Shown here piece after piece: positions 23,292-34,345 of a DNA stretch of 64,000 nucleotides; the stretch's first letter is position 1, and each line of letters opens with the position of its first letter. The stretch lies in the NCBI GenBank assembly GCA_028554645.1, contig JAQOOI010000036.1, forward strand, positions 1-64,000, given 5' to 3'. The stretch comes from Omphalotus guepiniiformis. Taxonomy: Eukaryota; Basidiomycota; Agaricomycetes; Agaricales; Omphalotaceae. The position numbers and the translations under genes were made by a program. The notes under the pieces were generated by a model. That model did not search any database. It saw nothing but the letters and a program-made list of their open reading frames with translations, and had not been told where the DNA came from.

Positions 23292-26200
23292 ATGGATGAA
23301 GATGGCAATGCCACAATTGCTGGATATAAGCTGCCAGACAATGAATTGTTTTCAGAACCTGAAAAGGCTGAGGCATTTGTGTTTGCAGCTGAATCCATCA
23401 TAAGAGAAAACGATATAGCGGCTGCAGATTCGGTTAGATCGTATTTAAATCGGTCTGTAGACTCAGAAAAGAAACAAGTGTTCTGTACCTGGCGAGAAAA
23501 TTTAAATTTGAATTCAAAAGAGCACTTAGATACTCAGAATTCAGACTTAGATACTTGCACGGTACTTAATCACACTTCGGAACCCGCATCTGGAACTGAA
23601 AAGAGGATGAATAAGGGTAAAACGGTCAAAAGAGAACCGAAACCAGTCCAATCTTCAAGACCCAGATGGAGTAGAGATAAGAATGGCAACAAAATGGCCA
23701 GATTGGTGACTGTTTTGGCTTCTAGAAAGTACAAACCAGTTGCTATTAAGGTCAAACCTGTTAAAGCTACCTTACCTGCAGAATTCCGGATTGAAAGAAA
23801 AATAATTGGAGATCCGTTAAAAGATATGCCTGAGTTACCTACTCATCCTCCAGATTTCACTCCTGGTGAGAGGTACTCTCAAGAAAGAAAAGAAATTGTA
23901 GACAAGAATCATAATGAGGGTTTCTTATGGCCTGAAGAAATGAAACTTGTACACCATCTTATGAAAGTCCAAGAAAAAGCATTTGCATGGGAAGCATCTG
24001 AAGGAGGAACCTTTAATACAGAGTTCTTTCCTCCAGTAAAGTTTCCAGTGTTACCACACACTCCTTGGGTAGAAAGGAATATTCCTATACCTCCAGGGAT
24101 CTATGATCAAGTGTGTAAAATGATTAAGGACAAAATAGATGCTGGTGTATATGAGCCTTCTAGTTCATCCTATAGATCCAGATGGTTCTGTGTCTTAAAG
24201 AAAGATGGAAAAAGCTTAAGATTGGTCCATAGTTTAGAACCACTCAATAAAGTGACTATTCAACATTCGGGAATTCCTCCTGCAACTGCAGATATAGCTA
24301 GAAGCTTCTCTGGAAGAGCATGTTTGGGATTACTGGATATCTTTGTTGGTTATGATGAGAGGCTGGTTGATGAAAGTTCAAGAGATCTTACAACCTTCCA
24401 AACACCTTTTGGCCCACATAGATTAGTGAAGTTACCTATGGGTTGGACAAATTCTGTACCAATCTACCATGATGATGTTACATATATCTTCAGAGATGAA
24501 ATTCCACATGTAACTAAACCTTACATTGATGATGTACCAGTAAAAGGGCCTGTCAGCAGATATGAAACTGCAGATGGAGGTTATGAAACTATCCCTGAAA
24601 ATTCTGGCATCAGAAGATTTGTGTGGGAGCATCTGCAGAATATGAACAGAATTGTGCAAAGAATGAAGCATGCTGGTGGTACCTTTGCAGGTACTAAAGC
24701 TTTTATCTGTGTAGCTGAAGGAGATGTTGTGGGACATCATGTCAGTTATGAAGGAGAAAAGCCAGTTGAAAGGTTAGCTGAAGTTGTTCTGACTTGTGAT
24801 GCATCAAAATGGTCTGAGAAGAAAGATATCCGGTCATTTTTGGGCACTGCTGGTCAGATGAGGATGTTCATAAAGGATTATGCCAAGAAAGCAAAACCTT
24901 TGACAATCTTAACTGGAGATGTGCCTTTTCAAATGGGTCCTGCAGAACTGGAAGCTGTAGAAATGATTAAAGATGGGATTAGGAATGCTCCAGCACTCCG
25001 TCCTATTGACTATGATTTAAGTACTGGAATCACCCTTTCAGTAGATACTTCCTGGATGGCAGTAGGTTTCCAACTATATCAGAGAGACCCTGCAGATTCA
25101 AAGAAAAAGTTCTACAATTGGATGGGTTCTATTACCTTAAATGAGAGAGAAGCAAGGTTTTCTCAACCCAAGAGAGAACTATATGGCTTGATGTTGGCCT
25201 TACAACAAACATACTACCAGACATATGGATGTAGGGATCTTACTGTGGAAACAGATGCAAGCTATATTAAAGGAATGCTTGACAAACCCAGTAGTGGTCC
25301 CAATGCAACTATAAACAGATGGATTGAAGAAATAAGGAAGTTCCACTTCACCTTGGTACACATCAAGGGCACTGAACATAAGGGACCAGATGGACTATCT
25401 AGACTACCTAGAGGAACCATACCAACTGAAAGAGCGGCATCTAGAGATCCGGATTCATTTGTTGATGAAGATGATGGTCTGCCGGTGAAATTCAGAATGG
25501 GAGATGGTGAATCTGAGGTACCCTTTGATTTTGAAGCCTTTAAAGATGAAATAGATACTCGAGGTGGTTACTTGCAGGAAGTTGCAAAGTCAATAGACGA
25601 CTTTGAGGACGATTTGCAAGAAGCTCTTGAAGAAGAACGTCACTTGAATTCCATTAGAGAGCTGTTAGCAACTCAACATCCAGTATCTAACTCGATGTTG
25701 CAGTTTGCACAGACCTTGGTTATACCTGAAGGAGGTACTGAATGGAGACATGAACACCCATATAGAGAGGATCACAGATCTGCATCTACAAAGGAACTGG
25801 ATGAACAACTAGACCTAATCAAAGATTGGTACCTGCAGGGCAATCAGCCTCTAGCTCACCTAGGTGAGACTGCTATGAAAAAGTTCATTTCCAGGGCTGT
25901 AAAGTTCTTTGTAGACAGAGATGGTAGACTCTATAGAAGGAATGATGATACAGGAGGCCAGCATAGACTGGTTATGCCTAAAGAGAAAAGGATGTACATG
26001 ATGCATGCTGCTCATGACCATCTGGGACATAAAGGAATGTTTGCAACAAAAGCTCTCATAGAGAAGCGTTTTTGGTGGCCAGATTTGAATGGAGATGTCA
26101 ATTGGTTTGTCAAATCCTGCCAAATCTGCCAGAACCGAAAATTAGAATTGTTGAAGATTCCTCCCACTCTTACACACACTCCCTCCCTGTTTCAGAAGAT

Positions 26201-27335
26201 TCATGTGGATGTATTCAAAGTATCACCTCCAAGTAATGGTTGCAAGGATGTTGTACATGGCAGATGTGCACTCTCATCCTGGTCTGAAGGAAGAGCCTTA
26301 AGATCTGACAATGCTAGATCATTGGGAGAATGGTTCTTTGATGATATTATATGCAGATGGGGATGTCCTGATGAAGTAGTAACTGATAATGCACCCCAGA
26401 TGCGAGCTATGCTTAAATGGCTAGAAGATAAATATGGAATTAAAGGAATTACTATATCTCCTTACAATTCCCAAGCAAATGGCAAGATTGAGAGAGCCCA
26501 CTTTGACATTAGGACTGCCTTGGCAAAAGCTACAGGTGGAGATCTAAAGAGATGGTGGTGGTTTCTCAAACATGTCTTCTGGGCAGATAGAATTACAGCT
26601 AGAAAAGGACTTGGATGTTCACCATACTTCCTTGTTACTGGAGCTGAACCTATCCTACCCTTGGATATTGTTGAATCTACATGGTTAGTAAAACTTCCAG
26701 ATAGAATCTTGACATATGAGGAACTTATTGGCTATAGGGCACAAGCTCTAGCTAAGCATAGAACCCATGTGCAGGAAATGATATCTAGAATTGATACAAC
26801 CAAGAAAGAGACTCTTAGACAATATGAAGAAGAATACAGAAATGTTATCAGAGACTTTGATTTCAAACCTGGTACACTTATACAAGTCAGAAATACACAA
26901 GTTGAGAAGAACTTGGACAGAAAGATGTATCCTAGATACCTGGGACCCATGATTGTAATAAGGAGAACCAAAGGGGGATCCTACATTGTGGCCCAGATGG
27001 ATGGTACAGTACTCAGAGAAAAGGTTGCGGCCTTCAGAGTGCTACCCCATGTAGCTAGATATGAACCAATTGAACTGCCTGAGAACATTCATGAACTTAT
27101 AGACCTAACTAGTGAACAACTAGAAGAGATGGTCAATGATAACTTTGAGTTAGACCCTGAACTTGAGAGAGATTACATCTTTGACAGTATTCCTCAACTG
27201 AGAATTCCTGCTGAAGATGAAGATCTTGATGAGTCCAGTGATGAAGAACTACAATCTGCAAACGATGCAGATGAAGAAGAACCAGATTGGGACGCTCCAG
27301 TCCAGACCAGGTCTCAATCTTCACAAAATAAATGA
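23292..27335 (+). CDS. pol: Pol polyprotein: reverse transcriptase, RNase H, integrase
   Basis: 1,347 codons from the first ATG, though translation probably enters upstream by frameshift. RT spans residues about 285-420, with LLDIFVGY carrying the first catalytic Asp and PYIDDVPVKG the Y-x-D-D box. RNase H follows at about 580-700: SVDTSW, RELYGLML, TDASY and GPDGLSR supply its acidic and His residues. Integrase has an HHCC finger (HDHLGHKG ... CQIC, about 905-950), a core with HVDVF, VTDNAP and NGKIERA supplying the D, D and E, and a GPM-type C-terminal module. No chromodomain is seen; the tail is acidic. It would copy the RNA and insert the cDNA. Confidence 0.95.
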   Translation: MDEDGNATIAGYKLPDNELFSEPEKAEAFVFAAESIIRENDIAAADSVRSYLNRSVDSEKKQVFCTWRENLNLNSKEHLDTQNSDLDTCTVLNHTSEPASGTEKRMNKGKTVKREPKPVQSSRPRWSRDKNGNKMARLVTVLASRKYKPVAIKVKPVKATLPAEFRIERKIIGDPLKDMPELPTHPPDFTPGERYSQERKEIVDKNHNEGFLWPEEMKLVHHLMKVQEKAFAWEASEGGTFNTEFFPPVKFPVLPHTPWVERNIPIPPGIYDQVCKMIKDKIDAGVYEPSSSSYRSRWFCVLKKDGKSLRLVHSLEPLNKVTIQHSGIPPATADIARSFSGRACLGLLDIFVGYDERLVDESSRDLTTFQTPFGPHRLVKLPMGWTNSVPIYHDDVTYIFRDEIPHVTKPYIDDVPVKGPVSRYETADGGYETIPENSGIRRFVWEHLQNMNRIVQRMKHAGGTFAGTKAFICVAEGDVVGHHVSYEGEKPVERLAEVVLTCDASKWSEKKDIRSFLGTAGQMRMFIKDYAKKAKPLTILTGDVPFQMGPAELEAVEMIKDGIRNAPALRPIDYDLSTGITLSVDTSWMAVGFQLYQRDPADSKKKFYNWMGSITLNEREARFSQPKRELYGLMLALQQTYYQTYGCRDLTVETDASYIKGMLDKPSSGPNATINRWIEEIRKFHFTLVHIKGTEHKGPDGLSRLPRGTIPTERAASRDPDSFVDEDDGLPVKFRMGDGESEVPFDFEAFKDEIDTRGGYLQEVAKSIDDFEDDLQEALEEERHLNSIRELLATQHPVSNSMLQFAQTLVIPEGGTEWRHEHPYREDHRSASTKELDEQLDLIKDWYLQGNQPLAHLGETAMKKFISRAVKFFVDRDGRLYRRNDDTGGQHRLVMPKEKRMYMMHAAHDHLGHKGMFATKALIEKRFWWPDLNGDVNWFVKSCQICQNRKLELLKIPPTLTHTPSLFQKIHVDVFKVSPPSNGCKDVVHGRCALSSWSEGRALRSDNARSLGEWFFDDIICRWGCPDEVVTDNAPQMRAMLKWLEDKYGIKGITISPYNSQANGKIERAHFDIRTALAKATGGDLKRWWWFLKHVFWADRITARKGLGCSPYFLVTGAEPILPLDIVESTWLVKLPDRILTYEELIGYRAQALAKHRTHVQEMISRIDTTKKETLRQYEEEYRNVIRDFDFKPGTLIQVRNTQVEKNLDRKMYPRYLGPMIVIRRTKGGSYIVAQMDGTVLREKVAAFRVLPHVARYEPIELPENIHELIDLTSEQLEEMVNDNFELDPELERDYIFDSIPQLRIPAEDEDLDESSDEELQSANDADEEEPDWDAPVQTRSQSSQNK

Positions 27336-27536
27336 TAAACACACTATATTTGAACAAAGTAAGAGATAGACACTGAAAAGTGACTACCTAACTGCAGATG
27401 AAAGTAAAAAGTGGGTAACAGTAGTATGCACTACTAAGATAAATATAAAGGGTGTCTGAGGATGTCCTATACGATGTACCAATACCGTGTAAACTGCCCA
27501 TAAATGATACTGAGATGTCCAGATGTAACATTAAAG

Positions 27537-28930
27537 TCAGAGAATGTCTGCAGATGGGAAGGCATGGAAAGGAGCTGGATCATCAGCAGTACCTGGACCA
27601 GACTTCAAGGGACTCTGGTTGGCCCTGTAAGCCTTCTCCTTCTGTCTTCGGAGCAATTCCAGACGGGAAAACTCCTTGTAGGCAAATCTGTACTGAGAAT
27701 GATGATACTGAATGGCATGTTGATGAACACTGAGTTCTGTCTTCAAGAAGTTGGAAATTGATTGAAGAACCTCAGGAGAGAAGTGGTCCAAGTCCATGAA
27801 AGGGAACAGAGCAGTGATACGAGTCACAATCTCTTCTCCACTCTCCCGGAGTTTGCGCTCATCTGCAGGATAATTGAGTTAGATACTCGAAAAAGCCGCA
27901 GATTGGGTGACTACTCACGGTCTGTCTCCTCTCTAAGGTTGACGATTGGGTTCTCAATCCGAGGCTTCTTCATGACAATCACCTTGTGGGGCTCAGGAAT
28001 AGGTTCATTCTACATGAACATTTATAGTCAGTACATAAAACTGCATGAATATCTCCAGATGGAACTAAAAACGTACATCTTTGGGTCCAACTGAGGTAGC
28101 CTGCAAAGTTACCATGGTGCATCAGTCTAGAGAAACAAACAAACAGTTCTGGACATAAATTGGCTCACCCTTGGAGAAGTGATTACTACTCTTTCCTTGG
28201 AAGACTTATGAACTGTGGTAGTAGTGGAAGAACCTTTGGTCTTGTCCTTGCTAGAGTCCTTGTTATCCTTATTGGGAGCATGAATCGACGCAGAGAGCCC
28301 AAGAGAAGGTCCATCTGCCATCTAAGAAAAGAAAGACCATGTTGAGATTTGAGTTAGATACTCAGGAGTTTGATACTTACAGTAACGTCTCCGTCACCAG
28401 TAATGACCTCAATCTCTTCATCGTCATCATCGTCATCCTCAATGAGTTCAGGAGTTTTAGCTGGCTACACACCGATAGGCAGTTAGATACTCGAAATGAG
28501 AGGGATGGTCAATAAAAACGTACTTTGCGCTTCTTAGATCCGCTGAGAGTCTCTCTGCGCTTTGCCAAGTCGTCCCGGAAAGCTTTAATGGCGGAGAAAG
28601 TGTCAGGTTCACCTACAGATGGGAACTTTTTGACTGCATCTGCGACCAGATTGACACCTTTGTCGAACAAAGTGAACGCTTCCTCGGACTTAGCAACTGC
28701 ATATGCAGGCAGAGACTTCTTCTGTAATAAGAAATCAAGTTAGATACTGGACCTGGAATCAAAGATTGAACATTTACAAGATGACTAGCAAGGGCTGTAA
28801 TAAGCATCCCAAGCAGTTCAGTATCCGCATCTTTGGCCTCCATGGCTCCAGTAGCTCGAGAAAGATATCGCTGCGTTGTGGCAACCCATTCAGGACGCTC
28901 AGGCCAAGTCTTGGGACCTTTAGGGGCCAT
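27537..28930 (-). CDS. Antisense accessory gene 1 of family A (spliced, unknown function)
   Basis: Minus-strand gene opposite to gag-pol. It starts MAPKGPKTWPERPEW at 28,930; exon 1 has 51 codons. Intron 1 is 28,722-28,777 (56 bp, GTAAAT...TTACAG). Exon 2 encodes KKSLPAYAVAKSEEAFTLF and a basic KKRK end. Later exons encode an acidic stretch (DDDDDDEE), a Ser/Thr/Lys-rich part with SIHAPNKDNKDSS, and a C-terminal exon with FPFMDLDHFSPEVLQSI followed by a charged helix (RLELLRRQKEKAYR). The stop is at 27,537-27,539. I recognise no domain family. A decayed homologue lies at 7.4-9.0 kb in the same position. Exon joins after exon 2 are tentative. Confidence 0.65.
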
Positions 28931-29770
28931 AACTGTAAAATATAGAGATAAAGAAATGATAAAAGTGGAAGGGATGTAGAACCAAGTAATAGATGGTGCT
29001 GAGTCGTTCTGAATCTGCGCTGCACCTTTTATATCTGGTCTACCCCGTCTAAATCTGCACGTTGGTCATTACTCCTATGCTGTTCAAACAGGCACCATGC
29101 GGCCTAGCCAGCGTAGCAGATTGATCAACGGGGACGTTGAAGTTACTTTTACTTGGGGGGAGAGAGCACACAAAGTTGACAAGGCCAAAATTTTGAATTT
29201 TTGAAATTTCAAATATCTCAAATCTGGAGATCTAGACAGCTTTGACCGCAGAGGACTTAGCCGAATAGCATTGCCGAGTAACCGAGAGCTCTCAACCTTG
29301 ACAGAAAGGACTTATTAAATTCAATGTATCCTCAAAAAGAAACGATACTTATTGAAAATTGTGGGCTTAAGTCATTTAAAGAATTGTTTCCCTCTAGAAT
29401 CGAGTTAGATACTCAATTTGAAGGAGACTCTCAATATGATTTCTTATGTTTCACACCAGATTCATGCCAAGAAAAATGAAATATGTATTTTTGAGCATAG
29501 AAGCTCAGGACTATAATAAGAGATACTTCGACCTATACTACTATAAAGTAAGTACAGGGAGTATCTACAGAAAAAGCGATGTATAAAATTTTTATATATT
29601 TGGGCAACCTGGTGTGTTGAACACCAAGGTCACCCGCGACGAAATGCAAACGGATACGGCAGGTCCCAGCCAAGCGAAGAGAACGGCAGATCTGTGAGAT
29701 TGGGACTGAGAGATGGAGAAAGTAAAGGGAAAAGGGGGTACGAACTATGTGCGCACCCGAGCCTTGAAAG
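28931..29770. other. Spacer between antisense genes, likely promoter of gene 1
   Basis: No coding sequence found. It should contain the minus-strand promoter of gene 1. A CTTGGGGGGAGAGAG tract at about 29,151-29,165 resembles the element's own polypurine tract and could be an internal plus-strand priming site. A TATATTT-type stretch lies near 29,590-29,600. Confidence 0.4.
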
Positions 29771-32197
29771 TCACTCTGAGAGGGGATCGTCCCTCCCAGC
29801 TAGTGGACTGCTTTCTGGCACTAAGACCCTGCCCGTCGTCTCCTCCTCCAGCTCGTCCTCCTTGTCCTCATCCTCTTCGACCGTGACTTGCGAGGCACCG
29901 ACCGCCTGAGGCGATTCGTCGATGACTGTAGCAACGGGAGTGGAAGGAACATGGGATGGACCAGCTTGCTGCTCGACCTCTGGATCCACCACGACGAAAC
30001 GACCAGATTCGTTCCTAGCGATATAGCTTGCCCGAGACACCAGGTTGATGTCCCATCCAAGCGCGGTAGCCAGTAGTTTGAGCTGTTCGTCCGAATAGTC
30101 GAATGTCGGGTCGCCAGTCTGAACCTGATGTAAAACGAGACGAGGATCGAGACACGAAGCCTTGATATGATCTTGACGCTGCAAGATCGTCCAGTGTACC
30201 CGTTCCATCGCTCGCATCTGCGCGGAGACGCTGTTCTGCATGTCCTCGTAGGTGTCGATGAGAATCTGCAACTGCTCAGCTTCCTGAGAGACAACTAAGA
30301 AACGAAGAACCTTTAATAAAAGATGTCTAAAGAAATGAAAGGAATACTTACCTGCACTGCCGCTGCGAGCCAACGTGTATGAAAGGCATCGCAACTGATC
30401 GCTGCCTTCCAAACCATACGACCAGCTACAGGTGTGGTTGTCCTTTGCGCAGGTAGCGCAGCGCCACTCGAATGTCTTGCTGTTAAGTTGGGGACGGCAT
30501 TCCCGCCCTTCTGTGTGTGTACCACCTACGCACGAAGCACAGATGGAGTCGCCAAAGAACTGAATAATGATAAAAGGGAATATTAGTGAACATCTATCTC
30601 GAGTCAGAAAGATACTCACCCTGTCGAATGTGCGGTTGACTGAAACGAGCTGTTGCAAAGTAACAGGACGGCCATAAGGCCATCCAAAGACAACACGGCC
30701 TGTAAAAGAACTGTTAAACAAACGCTAGAAAAATGAAAGTGAAGGATACTTACCAGGTACCTGCTCAAAGTCCTCCTTGGCACGATTCTGCGGCGTACGG
30801 CCATCTGAGCGCTAAGGAAGACATTGTCAGTAATAAGAGCTGAAATAAAAGAAATGATGAGACTTACGTTGAGATTGACGGGGGCCTTGGAACCCTCAGT
30901 CTTGACCAATTTCTCCTCTTCCTTCTTATCCTCTTCCTCGTCGCTGGAGGCTGGTACAGTGACTGGAGTCGCTTTCGAGCGAGTCTTTCGAGACGCTGGT
31001 TCATCGGCAGGCTCTTCTACCCGCATCTTCCGAATCTTTGGTCGTGGCTTGACCACCTGTTTACCCTTGCCCTGTGTAAGAAAACATGAGAAAAGAATAA
31101 ATAAATCTATAAAGAAAAACATACCTTTGAAGCTGCAGCTGCAGGCTTCTTACCTTCAGAAACGCGAGACTTCTTGACCGGAGGCTCAGAGCTCTCGGAC
31201 TCGAAGCCAGTGTCATCATCGTCGTCGTCGGTCAGCTCAGTAGATTCGGCAGTGGCTTCGACGTCGGAAATCTTGCGTTTCATCTGAGAATGATAAGACT
31301 AAGAAATGACAATTTTGAACAAAAGAAAAGACTTACTGAACGACCCGGTAAGGGCGTTACACCAGTCTTGGCCTTTGCCTTTGGCTGAGGTTTTGGTTTT
31401 GAAACCGGAGCCGGCGTCTTCGAGGATCCAGCGCGAGCGGCCTTAGCAGAAGAAGCAAGAGTGGCAAGAGGCGGGAGTAAGATCTCATCGTCGTCGTTGT
31501 CCTCCTCGAGCTGCGGAGTTTGCTTAAGCTTAGGAAATGGAGGTAGTGGTTCCCATAAATTGCGAAGCTGTAAAAGGTTAGCAAAAAGAAATGACACGGA
31601 TCTGAAAGATACTTACTGTATATTTGAGACAGAAAGAATCGAGCTTAGCGCGATTTAGGCCCCAAGGCGGCACAATAAATGAAGTTGGTTTTGCTTGGTG
31701 AAGCCATAGCGCGAGGTTGCATACGGAAAGAAAAGAACCTGTGAAATAGTCAGGGAGATGTGTATGTGCTCGCTGGCAGCGATTGAAAGTCAAAGCAACG
31801 CGAGTCTGTAAAGATGAGGTTAGCTATAACAAAGATGAAAAGAAATTGGTGCCTACCAAGGCAAGATTCAAGTCGTCAAAGGCGGAGGTAATGGTTTTCA
31901 ACCTGAGACCCTTGCCGAACTCCTTAAACGATTGGTCGCGTAGACGTCGGTCCAAGTCACCTAGTCTTGAAACGATGGCGGAAAGAGATTTATAGTCTTC
32001 TTCATTCATGTCTGCGAGCTGTGAGGGAGAAAAGGAAAGAAAGAGGCCGTCAATTGAGAACGGTTCTCGAATATATATGTGACACACTGTGAAAAGCAGC
32101 GCGTGAGAGAAAGGAATTAAAAAGGACTTACCGGTACCTCGGAAGGCTCCCTACTGAGAGTAATAGAGGAAGCCAATTGCCTTGAAAAGTCATCCAT
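29771..32197 (-). CDS. Antisense accessory gene 2 of family A (spliced, Cys-rich)
   Basis: Minus strand, start MDDFSRQLASSITLS at 32,197, many exons with short introns. Segments in order: MNEEDYKSLSAIVSRLGDLD; NRCQRAHTHLPDYFTG; an acidic linker with long basic, Ala/Pro-rich parts (KPKPQPKAKAKTG; KKSRVSEGKKPAAAASKGKG); GWPYGRPVTLQQLVSVNRTF; a Cys-rich motif with CASC, then CRP, CATC and a final C; QDHIKASCLDPRLVLHQV; LLATALGWDINLVSRASYIA; and an acidic C-terminus ending at 29,771. The Cys pattern suggests a zinc-binding module and the basic linkers fit nucleic-acid or chromatin binding, but both are inference. Homologues occur at 12.1-14.3 kb and 1-2.1 kb. Exon ends are approximate. Confidence 0.7.
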
Positions 32198-32490
32198 CGG
32201 GGGACGGAGTGAGATGTGAAAAGAAAAACGAGAATCACTGTCTGTTTAAGTTGAAACTTCGACAGAAGCAGATTGCGGGTTTCGCCGAAGTCTGACATTG
32301 CCGTCACATGCCGATGTAAATGTATTGACTGGCGATCAATCGAGAAAAGTTTTGCCTAATGGCAGTCCGTGAAACGTGATATTGTGATATTGAACAGTAT
32401 GAAATGCGCTTCTATGACAAATCTGCTAGTAATAATTGTATCTAACTCGATTTTGGCCAATCTGGTACGATCGGGGACGATCTTATTTTA
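32198..32490. other. Upstream region of antisense gene 2
   Basis: About 290 bases between the gene 2 start and the polypurine tract. It must hold the minus-strand promoter unless transcription starts in the 3' LTR. No ORF and no clear TATA box. Confidence 0.4.
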
Positions 32491-32502
32491 CTTTGGGGGA
32501 GA
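32491..32502 (+). promoter_or_regulatory. Polypurine tract of family A
   Basis: CTTTGGGGGAGA directly abuts the 3' LTR start TGTTGCG, as expected for the plus-strand DNA primer. The relic copy keeps a mutated version before 14,553. Confidence 0.75.
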
Positions 32503-34345
32503 TGTTGCGTCAAAAAGCCTTTCAGTGCTGAAATCCATCAGATTGAAGTAAATATGGAATGTTCAAGCATTGGAAACTGAACATAAAGGACTAGAGTCAC
32601 CCCAGACTGCTAGTTAAGACATGAAACATACTTGTACTCACAATGCCTAAGTGTAGTGATTGCTACAGTACTGAATCTGGTACTAAGCAACTGTGACCAA
32701 TGGGTTATACAAAGAGATACTAGTTATGCCTCTCCAGATGTGTTGGAATTCCAATGTTCCATACCAGATTGAGTTGGTCAGACCCACCCTCTAATAACTA
32801 GAGACTCTACCAAGTGTTGTTGACTGTAATCCAAGGGGTTGATGGATTTTCACTTCAATTGAACAACTATCTAAGTCCTTTGGACTGATCAAAAGTTCCA
32901 GCTGGTCTTGCTAACTAAGTTGGCACCATAAGATTGAATGCTGAGAATATGGGCAATCTTGCAGATTGTATTACCAGAGAAATATCTGTACATTGAGTAC
33001 TATGTGAACATAATGTCACTAAGATGAAATGCCAATCTGTGTAATAATGGAAGTAGATTCAAAAGTTACATCTGCACAAATGAGTTAGCTACTCAATACT
33101 CATGATGGAAGGAGTTAGATACTGAAAATGAGTATCTCTCTGGATCTGAGTATCTCTCTGAAATTCAGTAACCCTCTGAACTTGATGAAAGACAAAGGCA
33201 CTCTAATTGGAGGTCTTAGACGAAACTATGGGATAGAATACTGTCCTAGGAGAAGCTGAGAGCTATCCTAAACAAGAAATATAACCTGAGTACAAATCTG
33301 ACCAAAAAGAGATGTATAGGGGTAAAACTTGAAATAAACAGTTACTGTACCTTACTGTGGCTGATAGAAACGATGAAGCATGGTCTAGATAAGCTCTAGA
33401 GCTTCTACACAACTCCTAATGCTGCCCTAGTAGAGGAGAATGTGCCAATTTTGGAGAAACTTATAGGGGACCAGATTTGCAATGCACTAAGGAGAATGTC
33501 ACCTGTCAGGATACTGGTTGCTATTTACAGGATCTGGACCTTTATTTAGATACCCTGGGTACGCCCTAACACACCTAGAACGCGGACAAAGCGATATATT
33601 TCTGTTTTTATACCAATCTATACCCACAGTGCCTACTTTTGACTATCTAACTGGAAAATTACCTAGAAAACTACCTAAAAAGAATCCAATCTCTGCTCAA
33701 TTGATACTTACTTACTTTTGACTCATTTACTGTTCAGATTACTCTTTTAATTTTGAGATATATGTTTGATTTTATGATTTAGTATATATAGCTTACAGAG
33801 TATCTATTTAGATTTTCTTAAGCAAGTACTGCCCAAAGCTACAAGCCAAAGCAGGAAAACCTTCTTAGACGAAATATAGCCTGGCTCTTTAGAGTTCAGT
33901 TCGAGAAATATCCAGTTGTGAAAACTTCTGTAAAGTCCCTTGTGGCAGATAAATTGAAAGAGATACTGAATCTTTGCTGAAACTGCTGTTCTGTCTGTGC
34001 TGAATCTGCCTGCTGAAACTGTCTGTGCTGCATCTGAAACTGTTCCCTGCATTGTCTGACCATTGGATCGAGTTTAAACATCGAGATTGATTGTCCTGAA
34101 TCCCTCCTGAACCCTGAAAACCACCCTTACCTTCTGTCTGAATCTTGTGTTTTGAGATACCCTCTGCCATTTTTCACCCAGATTGAGATAAAGACATCTG
34201 TAACCCTGCAGATTCAAAGTTCAATTGTTGCGTCTAACTGTGCGGAATCTCTGACAACGCCAGTCACACCTCACCCTACATCATTTTGATTTGAGTTGGA
34301 TTGTGCTCATTTGAGTATCTCTCTCGTTCATTTCATAGTCACTAC
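32503..34345 (+). repeat. 3' LTR of family A
   Basis: Same length (1,843 bp) and sequence as the 5' LTR apart from C at 34,231. It is followed by AACGG, the second copy of the target duplication, and then by LINE coding sequence. Confidence 0.95.

Larger units (their letters stand above)
17920..34345 (+). mobile_element. Intact 16.4-kb Gypsy LTR retrotransposon (family A) with antisense genes
   Basis: Complete element bounded by 1,843-bp LTRs and a perfect 5-bp target duplication AACGG (17,915-17,919 and 34,346-34,350). In order: 5' LTR, primer-binding site, gag, zinc-knuckle ORF, protease ORF, RT-RNase H-integrase ORF (all plus strand), two spliced minus-strand genes, polypurine tract and 3' LTR. 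RT before integrase is the Ty3/Gypsy order. The LTRs differ at one base that I found, so the insertion is recent. The pol ORF is uninterrupted for 1,347 codons. The frame changes around gag and protease may be programmed, so it could still be active. Confidence 0.95.

Noticed and set aside
32503..34345. Segmental duplication of 17.9-19.8 kb
   Set aside because: The repeat pair is bounded by AACGG duplications with primer site and polypurine tract in place, so they are LTRs.
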